Part shown: positions 23,892 through 34,715 of the stretch, one piece after another | Numbering within the stretch: the first letter of the stretch is position 1 | How the letters are laid out: every line of letters begins with the position of its first letter | Assembly: GCF_027944115.1 (NCBI RefSeq) | Contig: NZ_JAPJZI010000001.1 | Coordinates: forward strand, 2,232,001-2,296,000 | Length of the DNA stretch: 64,000 nucleotides | Origin: Hoeflea prorocentri | GTDB lineage: Bacteria > Pseudomonadota > Alphaproteobacteria > Rhizobiales > Rhizobiaceae | Direction of reading: 5' to 3' | Position numbers and translations under genes: made by a program | Notes under the pieces: model-generated | What the model saw: the letters and a program-made list of their open reading frames with translations, nothing else | Databases searched by the model: none | What the model was told of the DNA's origin: nothing

Positions 23892-26030
23892 TCAGGAGTG
23901 GGCGAGAACTGCAAGAAGCAGCAGCGCCACGATGTTGGTGATCTTGATCGCCGGGTTCACGGCCGGGCCAGCGGTATCCTTATAAGGATCGCCGACGGTG
24001 TCACCGGTGACAGATGCCTTGTGGGCTTCACTGCCCTTTTCGTGCTTCACACCCTGTGCGTCGACAAAGCCGTCTTCGAAGGATTTTTTCGCATTATCCC
24101 AGGCACCACCGCCTGACGTCATGGAAATCGCGACAAACAGGCCGTTGACGATCACACCGAGGAGCGAAGCACCAAGGGCTGCAAACGCCGAAGCCTTCGA
24201 TCCCGAGATGAACAGGATACCGAAATAGACCACGAGCGGCGCCAGCACCGGAAGCAGAGACGGTACGATCATTTCCTTGATCGCGGCCCGGGTGAGAATG
24301 TCCACCGCACGCGCGTAGTCCGGACGGTCCTTGCCTTCCAGAATACCGGGCTTTTCCTTGAACTGCCTGCGCACTTCCTGAACGACCGTTCCGCCTGCAC
24401 GGCCAACGGCCGTCATGGCGATACCACCGAACAGATAGGGGATCAGACCGCCGAAGATCAGTCCGGCCACCACGTAGGGGTTGGACAGGCTGAACGAGAT
24501 TTCTCCCATGTCGGAGAAATAGGGGAATGATTCCGAATTGCTGGCGAAGAAGGCCAGGTCGTTCGAGTAGGCGGCAAACAGCACCAGAGCGCCAAGACCG
24601 GCAGAGCCGATTGCGTAACCCTTGGTGACTGCCTTGGTCGTATTGCCGACTGCATCAAGCGCATCGGTTGACTTGCGTACATCGGCGGGCAAACCGGACA
24701 TTTCGGCGATACCGCCGGCATTGTCCGTCACCGGACCGAAGGCATCAAGCGCGACGATCATTCCGGCAATGCCAAGCATCGCCGTGACGGCGATACCCAT
24801 TCCAAACAGCCCACCGAGCTGGAAGGTGCCGATGATACCGGCGATGATGACAATCGCCGGAAGAGCCGTTGCTTCCAGCGAAACCGCCAGGCCCTGGATC
24901 ACGTTGGTTCCATGGCCCGTTACGGAAGCCTCGGCAATCGAATTCACCGGACGCTTGTCTGTGCCTGTATAGTATTCGGTGATCCAGACGATAAGCCCGG
25001 TCACGATCAGGCCGACAACGCCGCACAGGAACAGGTTTGTACCCGTCGTGCCGATTTCGCTGATCTCACCCCAGCCGATTGTCAACTGAGTTGCAATCGC
25101 CATGCCGACGATCGACAGCAGGCCGGTCGCGATAAGGCCCTTGTAGAGCGCGCCCATGATCGAGCCGTTGGAGCCGAGCTTGACGAAAAAGACGCCGGCA
25201 ATCGACGTCACGATGCAAGCCGCGCAGATTACGAGCGGATAGAGCATGATCGATTCAAGCATTGCGGAACCGGCAAAGAAGATCGCTCCGAGAACCATGG
25301 TGGCGACAACGGTCACCGCATAGGTTTCGAAAAGGTCGGCGGCCATGCCTGCACAGTCACCGACATTGTCGCCGACATTGTCGGCAATCGTTGCCGGGTT
25401 GCGCGGATCGTCCTCCGGAATACCTGCCTCAACCTTACCCACAAGGTCGCCGCCGACATCCGCACCCTTGGTGAAGATACCGCCGCCAAGACGGGCAAAG
25501 ATAGAAATCAGCGACGCGCCGAAACCGAGCGCTACAAGCGCGTCGATAACCGTACGGTCGGCAACGGCATACCCCATCGGACCGGTCAGGATGTAGTAGT
25601 AGATGGAGACACCAAGAAGGGCCAGGCCAGCCACCAGCATGCCGGTGATGGCGCCGGATTTGAAGGCGATATCGAGACCTGCCGCCAGGCTGTTTGATGC
25701 TGCCTGTGCTGTGCGGACGTTGGCGCGCACTGAAACGTGCATGCCGATATAGCCGGCAGCGCCGGACAAGACCGCGCCGATCAGAAAACCAATGGCCGCC
25801 AGGGATGAAAGAAGTATCCAGGTGATAACGAATACGACCGCGCCAACGATCGCAATAGTCGTGTACTGGCGGTTCAGATATGCTTGCGCACCCTCCCGGA
25901 TTGCGCCAGCAATCTCCTGCATCCGCTCATTGCCCTGGTCAGCGGCAAGCACTGACTGTGTCGCCCAAACCGCGAAGACAATTGAAAGCAGACCGCAGGC
26001 GATGACGGCAAATAGAATTGACAATGCCAT
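23892..26030 (-). CDS. hppA: membrane-bound proton-pumping pyrophosphatase
   Basis: 712 residues with about sixteen membrane helices. It couples PPi hydrolysis to proton export. PPi-binding motifs include [19 protein letters not shown] and the [19 protein letters not shown] region. The [10 protein letters not shown] stretch carries Lys and Thr at the positions that mark the potassium-independent H+-pumping class (Ala in K+-dependent enzymes). The start is the ATG after AGGAGG; the open frame upstream is not coding. Ends at a double hairpin. Confidence 0.96.
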   Translation of the reverse strand: MALSILFAVIACGLLSIVFAVWATQSVLAADQGNERMQEIAGAIREGAQAYLNRQYTTIAIVGAVVFVITWILLSSLAAIGFLIGAVLSGAAGYIGMHVSVRANVRTAQAASNSLAAGLDIAFKSGAITGMLVAGLALLGVSIYYYILTGPMGYAVADRTVIDALVALGFGASLISIFARLGGGIFTKGADVGGDLVGKVEAGIPEDDPRNPATIADNVGDNVGDCAGMAADLFETYAVTVVATMVLGAIFFAGSAMLESIMLYPLVICAACIVTSIAGVFFVKLGSNGSIMGALYKGLIATGLLSIVGMAIATQLTIGWGEISEIGTTGTNLFLCGVVGLIVTGLIVWITEYYTGTDKRPVNSIAEASVTGHGTNVIQGLAVSLEATALPAIVIIAGIIGTFQLGGLFGMGIAVTAMLGIAGMIVALDAFGPVTDNAGGIAEMSGLPADVRKSTDALDAVGNTTKAVTKGYAIGSAGLGALVLFAAYSNDLAFFASNSESFPYFSDMGEISFSLSNPYVVAGLIFGGLIPYLFGGIAMTAVGRAGGTVVQEVRRQFKEKPGILEGKDRPDYARAVDILTRAAIKEMIVPSLLPVLAPLVVYFGILFISGSKASAFAALGASLLGVIVNGLFVAISMTSGGGAWDNAKKSFEDGFVDAQGVKHEKGSEAHKASVTGDTVGDPYKDTAGPAVNPAIKITNIVALLLLAVLAHS

Positions 26031-26208
26031 TCCCTCCTGTTCGCCGAGCAGGATCCCCCAAACCCGGCTGTTAAGACACGCGGCTGGAGGCCGGAACGGA
26101 ACCGGCCGCCGCATCGGCGCGGACAATGGCGACAGCACCCCCGTCCGTCAAGGATTTGTTGCCGAATCCCACCGGGTTTACGCCGAAAGTGCCAGATAAA
26201 GAGCTGAA

Positions 26209-27453
26209 TCAGGCCGCTGCGGAGCGGTTTTTGCGGTCGCTGCGGACCTGAAGCCCAAGAAGCAGCAGGCAGGCAAGTGCGATCGGCCACATGATCATGT
26301 TGATTCCTTCCCAACCAAGGGTATTGAGAACCTTACCGGCCATCAGCGAACTGAACGCGACCGTTCCAAACAGGATCACGTCATGAACACCTTGCACCTT
26401 GTTTTTCTCGGAGGAGCGGTAGGTGGTCGTCACCATGGCTGTTGCGCCAATAAACCCGAAGTTCCAACCAACGCCGAGAAGGACGAGCGCCAGCCAGAAA
26501 TTCCAGAGCTCAATGCCCATGCTGCCGACAACAGCGCAGCCAATCAGTATGATCAGCCCGGTTGCCACAATTGTCTCACGCCCGTATCTGGCGATCAGCT
26601 TGCCGGTGAAGAAACTCGGACCGAACATTGCCAAAACATGCCATTGAATGCCCAGCGTCGCCATATCGGTGGAAAAGCCGCAGCCAATCATCGCTAGCGG
26701 CGCACCCGTCATCATGAAGGACATCAGCGCAAAGGAACACACGCCACATGCAAGTGCGGTGAGGAAGCGCGGCTGGCTGATAATTTCCAGGAGCGGCCGC
26801 GCCGGCTCCTCGCTCTCATGTTCCAGAAGAACCGTGTTTTCATGCACGCGCAGGAACGACAGGACCACTATCCCGATGAATGCCAAGCCGATGACCGACG
26901 CATAGGCGCCCGCAAACTGGATCGGGGCGAAGAAATCGCGCATGAAGATAACCGTCTGCGGCCCGATAATCGCCGCGAAAATCCCGCCGATCAGGACCCA
27001 TGAGATGGCCTGCGCCTTGAAACCCTCCGGAGCGTTGTCCGCTGCCGCAAAGCGAAATTGCTGGACAAAGGCACCGCCCATGCCAAGCACCATGAGGCCG
27101 GCGGCAAACAGCCAGAAATCAAGCCTGAAAAGCGCGATGGCCGAGATCAGCCCACCCAGAGCGCTAACCATAGCCCCGCCCATGAAACCGTAGCGCCGGC
27201 CGATCAGGCGCATCAGCCAGGCGGCCGGCAGAGCGCCGAGGGCAACGCCGATGTTGAAACCGGTCACTGGCGCTGTCGCGAGCGACTTGTCCTCATCAAG
27301 CAGATAGTCACCCGCGATGCCTCCGAGCGAGATCGCGATCGGGGCACAGGCGCCGATAAAGGCATTCGCCGCCGCCAGAACAAAGGCATTACGCTTGGCA
27401 AGGCCGAGCGAATGGTCATGGGCCTGTGTCGCAACTGGGTCGCTGACGGTCAT
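26209..27453 (-). CDS. MFS transporter
   Basis: 414 residues with twelve hydrophobic segments, and an MFS-type loop between helices 2 and 3 (RLIGRRYGFMGG). A central cytoplasmic loop with Glu/His (ENTVLLEHESEEP) separates the halves. Substrate is unknown: no close marker of a drug, sugar or siderophore class is visible. It lies between the FAD/folate dehydrogenase gene (187 bp upstream) and hppA (178 bp downstream), probably its own unit. Confidence 0.88.
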   Translation of the reverse strand: MTVSDPVATQAHDHSLGLAKRNAFVLAAANAFIGACAPIAISLGGIAGDYLLDEDKSLATAPVTGFNIGVALGALPAAWLMRLIGRRYGFMGGAMVSALGGLISAIALFRLDFWLFAAGLMVLGMGGAFVQQFRFAAADNAPEGFKAQAISWVLIGGIFAAIIGPQTVIFMRDFFAPIQFAGAYASVIGLAFIGIVVLSFLRVHENTVLLEHESEEPARPLLEIISQPRFLTALACGVCSFALMSFMMTGAPLAMIGCGFSTDMATLGIQWHVLAMFGPSFFTGKLIARYGRETIVATGLIILIGCAVVGSMGIELWNFWLALVLLGVGWNFGFIGATAMVTTTYRSSEKNKVQGVHDVILFGTVAFSSLMAGKVLNTLGWEGINMIMWPIALACLLLLGLQVRSDRKNRSAAA

Positions 27454-27639
27454 GTGCTTTCCTGTCGTTCCGGACTGCGGAAAAGCCGGGATTACCGGTC
27501 GGGAAACCGGCCAAACGGTCGATTCGCAAGCTCCAGGATTCCAAACCGCTGAGGCGCGGCAGTCGGTGATAAGGCGCCCATTGATATATTAGAGCTTTGT
27601 GAAGTTCAATCGGCCAAATGACGCATTGCGATCACATCT

Positions 27640-30189
27640 TCAGCCCCGCATCCTGTCTCCGGCCGGATCGAATGGCGGCTCGACGGCAAGACGTGCCGGA
27701 CAGCGGCGGCCGAGGATTTCCACCTCGAAAAAGCCTGTGTCCCCGACGTCCGCCAGTTCGCCGGGAACATAGCCCTGGGCCAGAGACATCTCGACATAAT
27801 GCCCATAACCGCCTGAAGTGACCCAGCCGACAACACGCCACTCACCATCCTGCTGCGGCTGCGGTTTGGGCAACTCGTTCCCGTCAGCACCGAATCGCGG
27901 CGCACCGTGACCGTGCGGCGGCGCGACCAGCCCATAGTCGCGGGAGCCGACCCGTGCCCAGATCGGTTCATCGCCCATAACGTCGGTGTTGTCGGCATCT
28001 ATGACCAGTGATACGCGCCGGATCGAAGGCCCCTGCTCCGCCTCCTTGGCGGCGGCGGCGCGGCCGACAAAATCGTTCTTCGACAGCTTGACGAACCGGT
28101 CCATCGCACCCTCAAACGGACCATAGATCGGCCTCAATTCCGCAAACCAGGTCGGAAAATTCTTCTCAAGGCGCATGGACAGGAGCGCCCGCATGCCAAA
28201 ATCGACGATGCCGTGGTCCTCGCCGGCCGCCTTGATGGCGCAATAGACGGTCCTCTCATAGGCCGGCTCCATCCAGATTTCATAACCGAGATCGCCGGTA
28301 TAACTGATGCGGTTGACCCGGCACGGACAGCCGGCAACGTCCATCTCCCGATAATCCATGAAGCGGAAGGCTTCGTTCGACACATCGATGTCCGCCAGCC
28401 TCTCCAGCACCTTGCGCGACAAGGGGCCGGCGATCGAGAGGCCGACAAGTGTCTGACCAAACCGCCTGATCCGCACCGAACCGTCCGGCGGCAGATGGTT
28501 CTCAAACCAGCGCATGTGGTAGATTTGCGCAGCCGTCGAACCCCAGACCATGAAGCAGCCATCGTCGGCCTTGGCGATGGTGAAATCCCCGATCAGCTTG
28601 CCGTTGTCGTTCAACATGGGTGTGAGAACGATCCGTCCCGTGCGCGGCATAGTGTTGGTCATCAGCCTTGAAAGCCAGGCTTCGGCGCCCTCTCCGCTTA
28701 TCTCGTATTTTGCGAAATTGGCGATCTCCGTTACGCCCACACGCTCACGCACAGCACGCACCTCATTGCCCACATGCTCAAAGTCGTTCGAGCGGTGGAA
28801 GGAGAGTTCGTCCTCCGCTTCGGCTTGCGAGGGCGCAAACCATAGCGGCGTTTCCAGCCCCCAGCTATCCCCCATGACGGCGTTGTTGTCGCGGACCATG
28901 ATGTCATAGAGCGGGGTTGTCTGCTGTGGCCTTGCCGCAGGCAGTTCCTCGTTCGGAAAACGGATTGAAAAACGGCGCGAATAGTTTTCTCGCACCTTGG
29001 CGTTGGTGTAGCGCAGCGATGTGAAGTCACCGAAGCGCGCCACATCCATGCCGAAGATATCGTGGCCGGGTTCTCCCTCTACCATCCAGTTTGCCAGCGC
29101 CAACCCGACACCGCCGCCCTGCGAAAATCCTGCCATGACGGCACAGGCCGACCAGAAATTCGTCAGCCCCTGCACCGGCCCGACCAGCGGATTGCCGTCC
29201 GGCGCGAATGTGAACGGGCCGTTTATGACCTGCTTTATCCCGGCTTCGGCAAATGCAGGAAAATGCCTGAAGCCGATTTCGAGAGACGGGGCGATCCGGT
29301 CGAGGTCCGGCTGCAGAAGTTCGTGACCGAAATCCCAGGGTGTCTTGAGCGGCGACCACGGCACGCAAGCTTTCTCATAGGTTCCAAGCAGAAGGCCATC
29401 GCGCTCCTGCCGTGTGTAGATTTCTCCGCGGAAATCAATGACGCCAACGAGCTCGCGGCCGGACGACCGGTTGAACTCAACGACTTCAGGCACGGTTTCC
29501 GTCAGGAGATACATGTGCTCCATCGCCAGGACCGGCAGTTCGATGCCGACCATGCGACCGACCTCGCGCGCCCAAAGCCCGCCGGCATTGACAATATGCT
29601 CGGCTTTGACCGTGCCGTTCCGCGTGACCACATTCCAGGTGCCATCAACGTCCTGGGTGATTTCGGTCACCGGGTTTCGTAGCTCGATCTTTGCACCGAG
29701 CTTCTGTGCGGCGCGTGCATAGGCGTGTGTGGTGCCTGACGGATCGAGATGGCCCTCGACCGGGTCCCAAAGGGCGCCGACGAAGTTGCTTTCATCCATC
29801 AGGGGAAACATCGCCTTGGCTTCCGATGGCGTGATGATCTCCGTTTCCATTCCAAGGGCCCGGCCGACCGCGTGGGTATAGCGCAGGAAGTTCATACGCT
29901 CTTCCGTATCGGCCATCATCACGCCGCCGGTCAGGTGCAGCCCGCATGACTGGCCCGAGAGTTCCTCGAGCTCCTCATAGAGCGACACCGTGTAGGCCTG
30001 CAGCTTGGCAACGTTCGGATCGCCGTTCAACGTGTGAAACCCGCCGGCTGCGTGCCAGGACGAGCCGGAGGTGAGTTCAGAGCGTTCGATCAGCAACAGG
30101 TCATTCCAGCCGGCCCGTGCCAGATGAAAGAGCACCGAACATCCGACGACACCACCGCCGATAACGACAACCCGCGCCTGCCTGTCCAT
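27640..30189 (-). CDS. dimethylglycine/sarcosine dehydrogenase-type FAD and GcvT protein
   Basis: 849 residues. An N-terminal FAD domain (about 5-370: VVVIGGGVVGCSVLFHLARAG and SSWHAAGGFHTLNGDP, the His being the flavin-linking position in dimethylglycine dehydrogenase), a linker FAO_M part, then a GcvT folate-binding domain (about 420-740) and GcvT C-terminal domain. It oxidises an N-methyl amine and passes the methyl carbon to tetrahydrofolate, as in glycine betaine or choline breakdown. The long upstream open frame (83 codons) is not family-like; the start is MDRQARVVV. Divergent from the phosphoesterase gene. Confidence 0.92.
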   Translation of the reverse strand: MDRQARVVVIGGGVVGCSVLFHLARAGWNDLLLIERSELTSGSSWHAAGGFHTLNGDPNVAKLQAYTVSLYEELEELSGQSCGLHLTGGVMMADTEERMNFLRYTHAVGRALGMETEIITPSEAKAMFPLMDESNFVGALWDPVEGHLDPSGTTHAYARAAQKLGAKIELRNPVTEITQDVDGTWNVVTRNGTVKAEHIVNAGGLWAREVGRMVGIELPVLAMEHMYLLTETVPEVVEFNRSSGRELVGVIDFRGEIYTRQERDGLLLGTYEKACVPWSPLKTPWDFGHELLQPDLDRIAPSLEIGFRHFPAFAEAGIKQVINGPFTFAPDGNPLVGPVQGLTNFWSACAVMAGFSQGGGVGLALANWMVEGEPGHDIFGMDVARFGDFTSLRYTNAKVRENYSRRFSIRFPNEELPAARPQQTTPLYDIMVRDNNAVMGDSWGLETPLWFAPSQAEAEDELSFHRSNDFEHVGNEVRAVRERVGVTEIANFAKYEISGEGAEAWLSRLMTNTMPRTGRIVLTPMLNDNGKLIGDFTIAKADDGCFMVWGSTAAQIYHMRWFENHLPPDGSVRIRRFGQTLVGLSIAGPLSRKVLERLADIDVSNEAFRFMDYREMDVAGCPCRVNRISYTGDLGYEIWMEPAYERTVYCAIKAAGEDHGIVDFGMRALLSMRLEKNFPTWFAELRPIYGPFEGAMDRFVKLSKNDFVGRAAAAKEAEQGPSIRRVSLVIDADNTDVMGDEPIWARVGSRDYGLVAPPHGHGAPRFGADGNELPKPQPQQDGEWRVVGWVTSGGYGHYVEMSLAQGYVPGELADVGDTGFFEVEILGRRCPARLAVEPPFDPAGDRMRG

Positions 30190-30391
30190 CACGTTCTCCC
30201 GTTGCGTGATCCATTCCAACTTCATCTGTGATCTAGAGACAATTACCAAACGCAAACAAGGGGGTATTGCGCATGGTTTGGGTGATTTGCGCGTTATTGG
30301 ATGCGTTTTCACCACAGGGCGCCGGCAGCGCTCACGTTGCATGTCACGGTTGAGACATGTTTTGACTGTAGACGGCCCGCAGAGGACAGGA

Positions 30392-31282
30392 ATGATCACA
30401 CGGCGACTATTTTTGAAGACCCTGGCAGGCGGCGCCATCCTGGCCGGGTCGATGGGCGGATATGCTTTCGGGATGGAACCACGTTTCCGTCTGGTCCAAA
30501 AACACTATGCCGTTCGCACGCCGCGTCTGAGCGCACTTGCGGACAAAACGGGCCGGCCGCTTCGCATCGCCATGCTCGCGGATCTGCATGCCTGCGAGCC
30601 CTGGATGCCGGAGGCGCGCATCAAACATATTGTGCGCCGAACGAACGCTCTCGACCCCGATGTTGTTGTTTTACTTGGTGATTTTGTTGCAGCGCTTTGG
30701 CGTTTCAAAATCCGGGATGTGCCGATGGCGACCTGGAGCCGCGCGCTTGGAGGCCTTGATGCACCACTCGGCACCTATGCGGTTCTGGGCAATCATGACT
30801 GGTGGGTCGACGGGCCTGCCGTTGAACGACATCTCACACAGGCGGGCATCCCCGTTCTGGAGAACCAGGCTTTGCCCATCGATCTGCCACAGGGCGGCCG
30901 TTTCTGGCTCGCCGGGCTTGGCGACCAGTTGGCCGTTCCGCTTGGGCGTGGCCGTTTCCGCGGGCGCGATGACCTGGAAGCCACCCTCTCGCAGATCTCG
31001 GATGAGACAGATCCGGCCATTCTGCTTGCCCATGAGCCGGATGTCTTTCCGCAAGTTTCTTCCCGCTTTGATCTTACGCTAAGCGGTCATACCCACGGCG
31101 GTCAGGTCCGCCTCCCGGTGTTCGGTTCGCCCATCGTCCCGTCGCGGTACGGGCAGCGCTATGCTTATGGCCATATTGAGGAAGACGGGAGGCAAATCAT
31201 CGTATCGGGCGGACTTGGTGTTTCGGTCCTTCCGGTCCGCTTCGGCATGCCGCCGGAAATCACGGTGATTGAGGCGGGTTAA
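30392..31282 (+). CDS. Tat-exported metallophosphoesterase (YkuE-like)
   Basis: 296 residues. The start is MITRRLFLKTLAGG: AGAGGACAGGA precedes it, and TRRLFLK is a Tat signal, so it is exported folded. Metal motifs appear in order: LADLHACEPW, VVVLLGDFV, LGNHDWW, LLAHEPDVF and SGHTHGGQ. It resembles YkuE-like phosphoesterases that act at the membrane or on lipids. A hairpin at 31273-31288 overlaps its stop. Convergent with nusB. Confidence 0.9.
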   Translation: MITRRLFLKTLAGGAILAGSMGGYAFGMEPRFRLVQKHYAVRTPRLSALADKTGRPLRIAMLADLHACEPWMPEARIKHIVRRTNALDPDVVVLLGDFVAALWRFKIRDVPMATWSRALGGLDAPLGTYAVLGNHDWWVDGPAVERHLTQAGIPVLENQALPIDLPQGGRFWLAGLGDQLAVPLGRGRFRGRDDLEATLSQISDETDPAILLAHEPDVFPQVSSRFDLTLSGHTHGGQVRLPVFGSPIVPSRYGQRYAYGHIEEDGRQIIVSGGLGVSVLPVRFGMPPEITVIEAG

Positions 31283-31288
31283 CCCGCC
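31273..31288. terminator. hairpin at the phosphoesterase/nusB convergent end
   Basis: GGCGGGTTAACCCGCC, a perfect 6-bp stem with TTAA loop, sits between the two convergent stops and includes the plus-strand TAA. It is followed by CTATTTT on the plus strand. A weak terminator usable by either direction. Confidence 0.55.
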
Positions 31289-31762
31289 CTATTTTCCACC
31301 CTCGCGCACACGCCTGGCTATGCGGTCCAGCACGGCGTTGATCAGCTTCGGTTCTTCATCATCAAAAAACGCCTGGCCGATATCGACATATTCGGTCACG
31401 ATCACGGCAATCGGAACCTCGCGCCGGTTGGACAGCTCGAACGCTCCTGCCCTCAATATCGCGCGCAATGTCGAATCGAGGCGCGATAGCGGCCAGTCCT
31501 CCGTCAGGGAGGTACGGATCAGCGGATCGAGTGTGCGTTGCTGTTCAACCACGCCGGAGACGATGGCACGGAACCAGGCAGGATCGGCTTTCCGGTAAAG
31601 GTCGCCATCCAGTTCCTTGCCAAGGCGATGCATCTCGTATTCGGACACTACCTCCAAGACCCCGGTGCCGCCGATATCCATCTGATAGAGAGCCTGAACG
31701 GCAGCAAGGCGGGCGGCACCGCGCTGATTGGCGGTTTTGGGGCCTGATGCGTCTTTGGTCAC
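31289..31762 (-). CDS. nusB: transcription antitermination factor NusB
   Basis: 157 residues with the NusB pattern [15 protein letters not shown] at the start and [30 protein letters not shown] near the end with quotations cut short here. It joins NusE in rRNA antitermination. The start overlaps the stop of ribH by 4 nt (ATGA), which is the standard rib-nusB operon. Confidence 0.95.
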   Translation of the reverse strand: MTKDASGPKTANQRGAARLAAVQALYQMDIGGTGVLEVVSEYEMHRLGKELDGDLYRKADPAWFRAIVSGVVEQQRTLDPLIRTSLTEDWPLSRLDSTLRAILRAGAFELSNRREVPIAVIVTEYVDIGQAFFDDEEPKLINAVLDRIARRVREGGK

Positions 31763-32229
31763 TTCGCGCCCAGCCGTTTCTTCAAATCGATCATGGTCAA
31801 TGCCGCACGAGCGGCGAAACCGCCCTTGTCCTTTTCCCCGGGTCCATCATGATTGGTGGCCCGCTTCCATGCCTGATCGCGGTTCTCGACCGTCAGTATC
31901 CCGTTTCCAACGGCAATGGACTCGCTGATCGACAGATCCATCAATGCGCGACTGGATTCGTTTGCGACAATCTCGAAGTGATAGGTCTCGCCGCGAATGA
32001 CCGTTCCAAGAGCGACAAAGCCGTCATACTGCGTGCCGTCTTCATCCATTCCGTCAAGCGCCATGGCGACCACTGCAGGAATTTCCAACGCACCCGGAAC
32101 GGTCACGACGTCAAAGCTCGCACCGGCCTCGGTCAATGCCTCCTTTGCGCCGTTCAAAAGCGCGTCTGAAAGGTCGTCATAGAAGCGCGCCTCGACGATG
32201 AGAAGATGCGCAGAGCTGCTGGCACTCAT
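31759..32229 (-). CDS. ribH: 6,7-dimethyl-8-ribityllumazine synthase (RibH)
   Basis: 156 residues. It joins 5-amino-6-ribitylaminouracil and dihydroxybutanone phosphate into lumazine. Motifs: [29 protein letters not shown] and [20 protein letters not shown] is 9 nt before the second of two nearby ATGs, so I chose [10 protein letters not shown]; the other ATG is 9 bp upstream. Downstream of ribE by 93 bp, coupled to nusB. Confidence 0.95.
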   Translation of the reverse strand: MSASSSAHLLIVEARFYDDLSDALLNGAKEALTEAGASFDVVTVPGALEIPAVVAMALDGMDEDGTQYDGFVALGTVIRGETYHFEIVANESSRALMDLSISESIAVGNGILTVENRDQAWKRATNHDGPGEKDKGGFAARAALTMIDLKKRLGAK

Positions 32230-32322
32230 GGTGGCCATCCCTCGCTGAGTTTTAATTGCGGGCGTCAAAACACGCCACTGCCGACTTGGCAAGCGGTTTT
32301 CGCAAAGGGTCTGTTTTTCGCG

Positions 32323-32949
32323 TCACCTATCGGCCTGCCCGGATTGTTTGAAACCGATCAGACGCTCGGCATATCGGGCCATCTGGTCTATTTCCAGATT
32401 GACACGGTCTCCGGCCTCGCGGTCGGCCCAGGTGGTTACATCCAGCGAATGGCGTATCAGGAGAACATCAAAATCAGCGCCATCCACTGCATTGACCGTC
32501 AGGGAAGTCCCATCAAGCGCGACCGAGCCTTTCGGCGCGATGAAGCGTGCAAGATCCAGCGGGGCGCGAAGCCTGAAACGGCGTGCATCGCCTTCATCTT
32601 CCACGGATCGCACGCTCGCCAGCCCATCAACATGGCCGGAAACCAGGTGGCCGCCAAGCTCATCGCCGATCCGCAGTGAGCGCTCGAGATTTATACGCGT
32701 GCCCACGCGCCAGGTGCCGATTGTGGTCAGGCGCAGGGCCTCTTCCCACGCCTCGACTTCAAACCAGCGATCGGCTTCACCGGCCGGCGGCAGCGCGGTT
32801 ACCGTCAGGCAGGTTCCCGAACAGGCGATCGATGCGCCGATATCAATCGTTTGGGGGTCATAGATGGTCCCAACGCGCAATCTGACGCCTTCATTCATCG
32901 GCGTGACCGAGTGAACCGTTCCGACGTCTGTGACAATACCGGTAAACAT
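32323..32949 (-). CDS. ribE: riboflavin synthase alpha chain (RibE/RibC)
   Basis: 208 residues with two repeated lumazine-binding barrels: MFTGIVTDVGTVHSV near residue 1 and HLVSGHVDGLASV near 95. It converts two lumazines to riboflavin. ribD ends on the same base where this gene starts (1-nt overlap). No FMN riboswitch fold was evident in the rib region, but I could not fold RNA reliably by eye. Confidence 0.94.
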   Translation of the reverse strand: MFTGIVTDVGTVHSVTPMNEGVRLRVGTIYDPQTIDIGASIACSGTCLTVTALPPAGEADRWFEVEAWEEALRLTTIGTWRVGTRINLERSLRIGDELGGHLVSGHVDGLASVRSVEDEGDARRFRLRAPLDLARFIAPKGSVALDGTSLTVNAVDGADFDVLLIRHSLDVTTWADREAGDRVNLEIDQMARYAERLIGFKQSGQADR

Positions 32950-34055
32950 TATTCGCTTCTCTCATATTCGAAACGCCAATCCGGGCCGAAACGGGCTGCA
33001 GCCGTTTTCACAAAGCCTGCCGGCATGATTTCAGGGCTTAGCGGCGCCGCAATCCCATCCTCACCGATTGCCTCAGGTCCAATATAGAGACGTATACGAT
33101 CGACAAGACCTGCTTCGAGGAAGGCTTGCGCAACGGCCGCACCACCCTCAACAATAACCGTCATGATGCCCTTCCCGCAAAGGTCTTCCAGCATCTCCGG
33201 CAAGGCAATGCCGTTTTCAGTCTCTTCACAAGCCAGCATCTGACACCCGGCTTGCGTCAGTTGGCGATATCTCTCGTCGTCCGGCGGCTTGGTGGTCGCG
33301 ATGATGACCGGATAGTCGCGTGCCGAGCGGGCAAGCGCGCTATCTGGCGGCAGGCGCAATTCCCGGTCCAGCACAAGACGTATCGGGGAGCGGTTCTCAA
33401 GACCCGGCAGACGGCAAGTCAGCGATGGATCGTCTTCCAAAGCCGTATTGATGCCAATCGCTATGACGTCGCTCGTCGCGCGCAAAAGGTGGCTGACATG
33501 ATTGCTGAGCGGGTCGGTGATCGGCACCTGCCCGCTGCCCTTGCGGCCGATCTTTCCGTCCTGCGACAAGGCGAGTTTGAGCGTGACATGTGGCCGGGCA
33601 AACCGGCGTTGCGTGAGGTATCCCGCCATTGCCTTCATGGCGGCCGGCGCGAGAACGTCGGTCTCGACCTCTATGCCTCCGTCCTCCAGTATCTTGTAGC
33701 CAAGACCGGAGACGCGGCCGTCCGGATCGGTGGTCGCAGCAACAACCCGGCTGATACCGGCACTGACCAACGCATCGGCGCAGGGCGGCGTGCTGCCATG
33801 ATGGGCGCAGGGCTCAAGGGTGACATAGGCCGTCGATCCGGCAGCCAGATCACCGGCCTCTTCAATCGCCTCAGTCTCCGCGTGGGGCCTTCCGCCAATG
33901 GCAGTAAGCCCCCGTCCGACGATCACCGGCATGCCGTCAACGTCCCGCACAAGAATGGTTGCAACGGATGGATTTGTGCCGGTGCGGCCAAGATGTCGAT
34001 AGGTGTAGCGGATCGCCGCCGCCATCATCCGCCTGTCAAATTCGGAGACGGCCAT
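32949..34055 (-). CDS. ribD: bifunctional riboflavin deaminase/reductase RibD
   Basis: 368 residues. Deaminase domain (about 1-145) has the zinc motif HAETEAIEEAG plus PCAHHGSTPPC; the reductase domain (about 150-365) has KLALSQDGKIGRKGSGQVPIT and the GGAAVAQAFLEAGLVD strand. It is the second step of riboflavin synthesis. It overlaps ribE by 1 nt and begins 5 bp after the nrdR stop, so nrdR-ribD-ribE-ribH-nusB form one operon. Confidence 0.96.
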   Translation of the reverse strand: MAVSEFDRRMMAAAIRYTYRHLGRTGTNPSVATILVRDVDGMPVIVGRGLTAIGGRPHAETEAIEEAGDLAAGSTAYVTLEPCAHHGSTPPCADALVSAGISRVVAATTDPDGRVSGLGYKILEDGGIEVETDVLAPAAMKAMAGYLTQRRFARPHVTLKLALSQDGKIGRKGSGQVPITDPLSNHVSHLLRATSDVIAIGINTALEDDPSLTCRLPGLENRSPIRLVLDRELRLPPDSALARSARDYPVIIATTKPPDDERYRQLTQAGCQMLACEETENGIALPEMLEDLCGKGIMTVIVEGGAAVAQAFLEAGLVDRIRLYIGPEAIGEDGIAAPLSPEIMPAGFVKTAAARFGPDWRFEYERSE

Positions 34056-34060
34056 CGTGT

Positions 34061-34537
34061 CTATTCTTCCTGCGCGCTACCGCTGATCTGGGCGCTCAGT
34101 TCTTCCAGAACGTTTTCGAAATCCTTCGGATCGCTGAAATCGCGATAGACGGACGCATAGCGCACAAAGCCGACATCATCGATCGCCTTGAGTGCCTCGA
34201 TCACCATCAGGCCGATCTTGTCGGAATGGACATCGGTCTCGCCCGAGCTTTCAAGCCGGCGCACAATTCCCGAAACGGCCCGCTCGACCCGATCGCGTTC
34301 GACCGGTCGTTTGCGAAGCGCGATCTCGAAGGAGCGCAGCAGCTTGTCGCGGTCGAAAGGCACTTTTCTGCCGGTTTTCTTGATGACCTGGAGATCGCGC
34401 AATTGCACGCGTTCGAAGGTTGTAAACCTGCCGCCACAGTCCGGGCAAACGCGCCGTCGCCGGATCGCCGTTGCATCCTCGGCCGGGCGTGAATCCTTCA
34501 CCTGAGTGTCTTCGGAACTGCAATAGGGACAGCGCAT
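34061..34537 (-). CDS. nrdR: transcriptional repressor NrdR
   Basis: 158 residues starting at [13 protein letters not shown]; 14 codons of upstream open frame are not family-like. The zinc ribbon CPYC...CPDC (about 3-34) is followed by an ATP-cone domain (about 45-135: [20 protein letters not shown]). It represses ribonucleotide reductase genes when dATP is high. Lies between glyA and ribD in the standard Rhizobiales order. Confidence 0.96.
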   Translation of the reverse strand: MRCPYCSSEDTQVKDSRPAEDATAIRRRRVCPDCGGRFTTFERVQLRDLQVIKKTGRKVPFDRDKLLRSFEIALRKRPVERDRVERAVSGIVRRLESSGETDVHSDKIGLMVIEALKAIDDVGFVRYASVYRDFSDPKDFENVLEELSAQISGSAQEE

Positions 34538-34671
34538 GGAACCCCACAATCGGATTTCGGTTTGAACCCGCGCGTGCAACCAACGGCGACAGCGTGAGCC
34601 TTCATATCAGATGCATGTGCCGCAGAAAAACGCACAAAGCAAATGGAACGGGGATTACGCCACAAGATATG

Positions 34672-34694
34672 CCGGCGGCGTGCAGCGCCGCCGG
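34672..34694. other. GC-rich hairpin downstream of glyA
   Basis: CCGGCGGCG-TGCAG-CGCCGCCGG, a perfect 9-bp stem, 22 bp after the glyA stop. There is no U-tract on either strand, so it is not a classic terminator; it may be a processing or Rho-related stem. A second small stem, CCGGCC-TAAA-GGCCGG, overlaps the glyA stop at 34711-34726. Confidence 0.45.
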
Positions 34695-34715
34695 ATCCAT
34701 CGCGGTGATACCGGC

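Noticed and set aside
30190-30438. 83-codon N-terminal extension of the dimethylglycine dehydrogenase-type protein
   Set aside because: Basic, Cys-rich, not family-like, and overlaps the divergent promoter region; family start is MDRQARVVV.
32230-34060. FMN riboswitch in the riboflavin operon
   Set aside because: Gaps between the genes are too short or lack the conserved RFN-element pattern.
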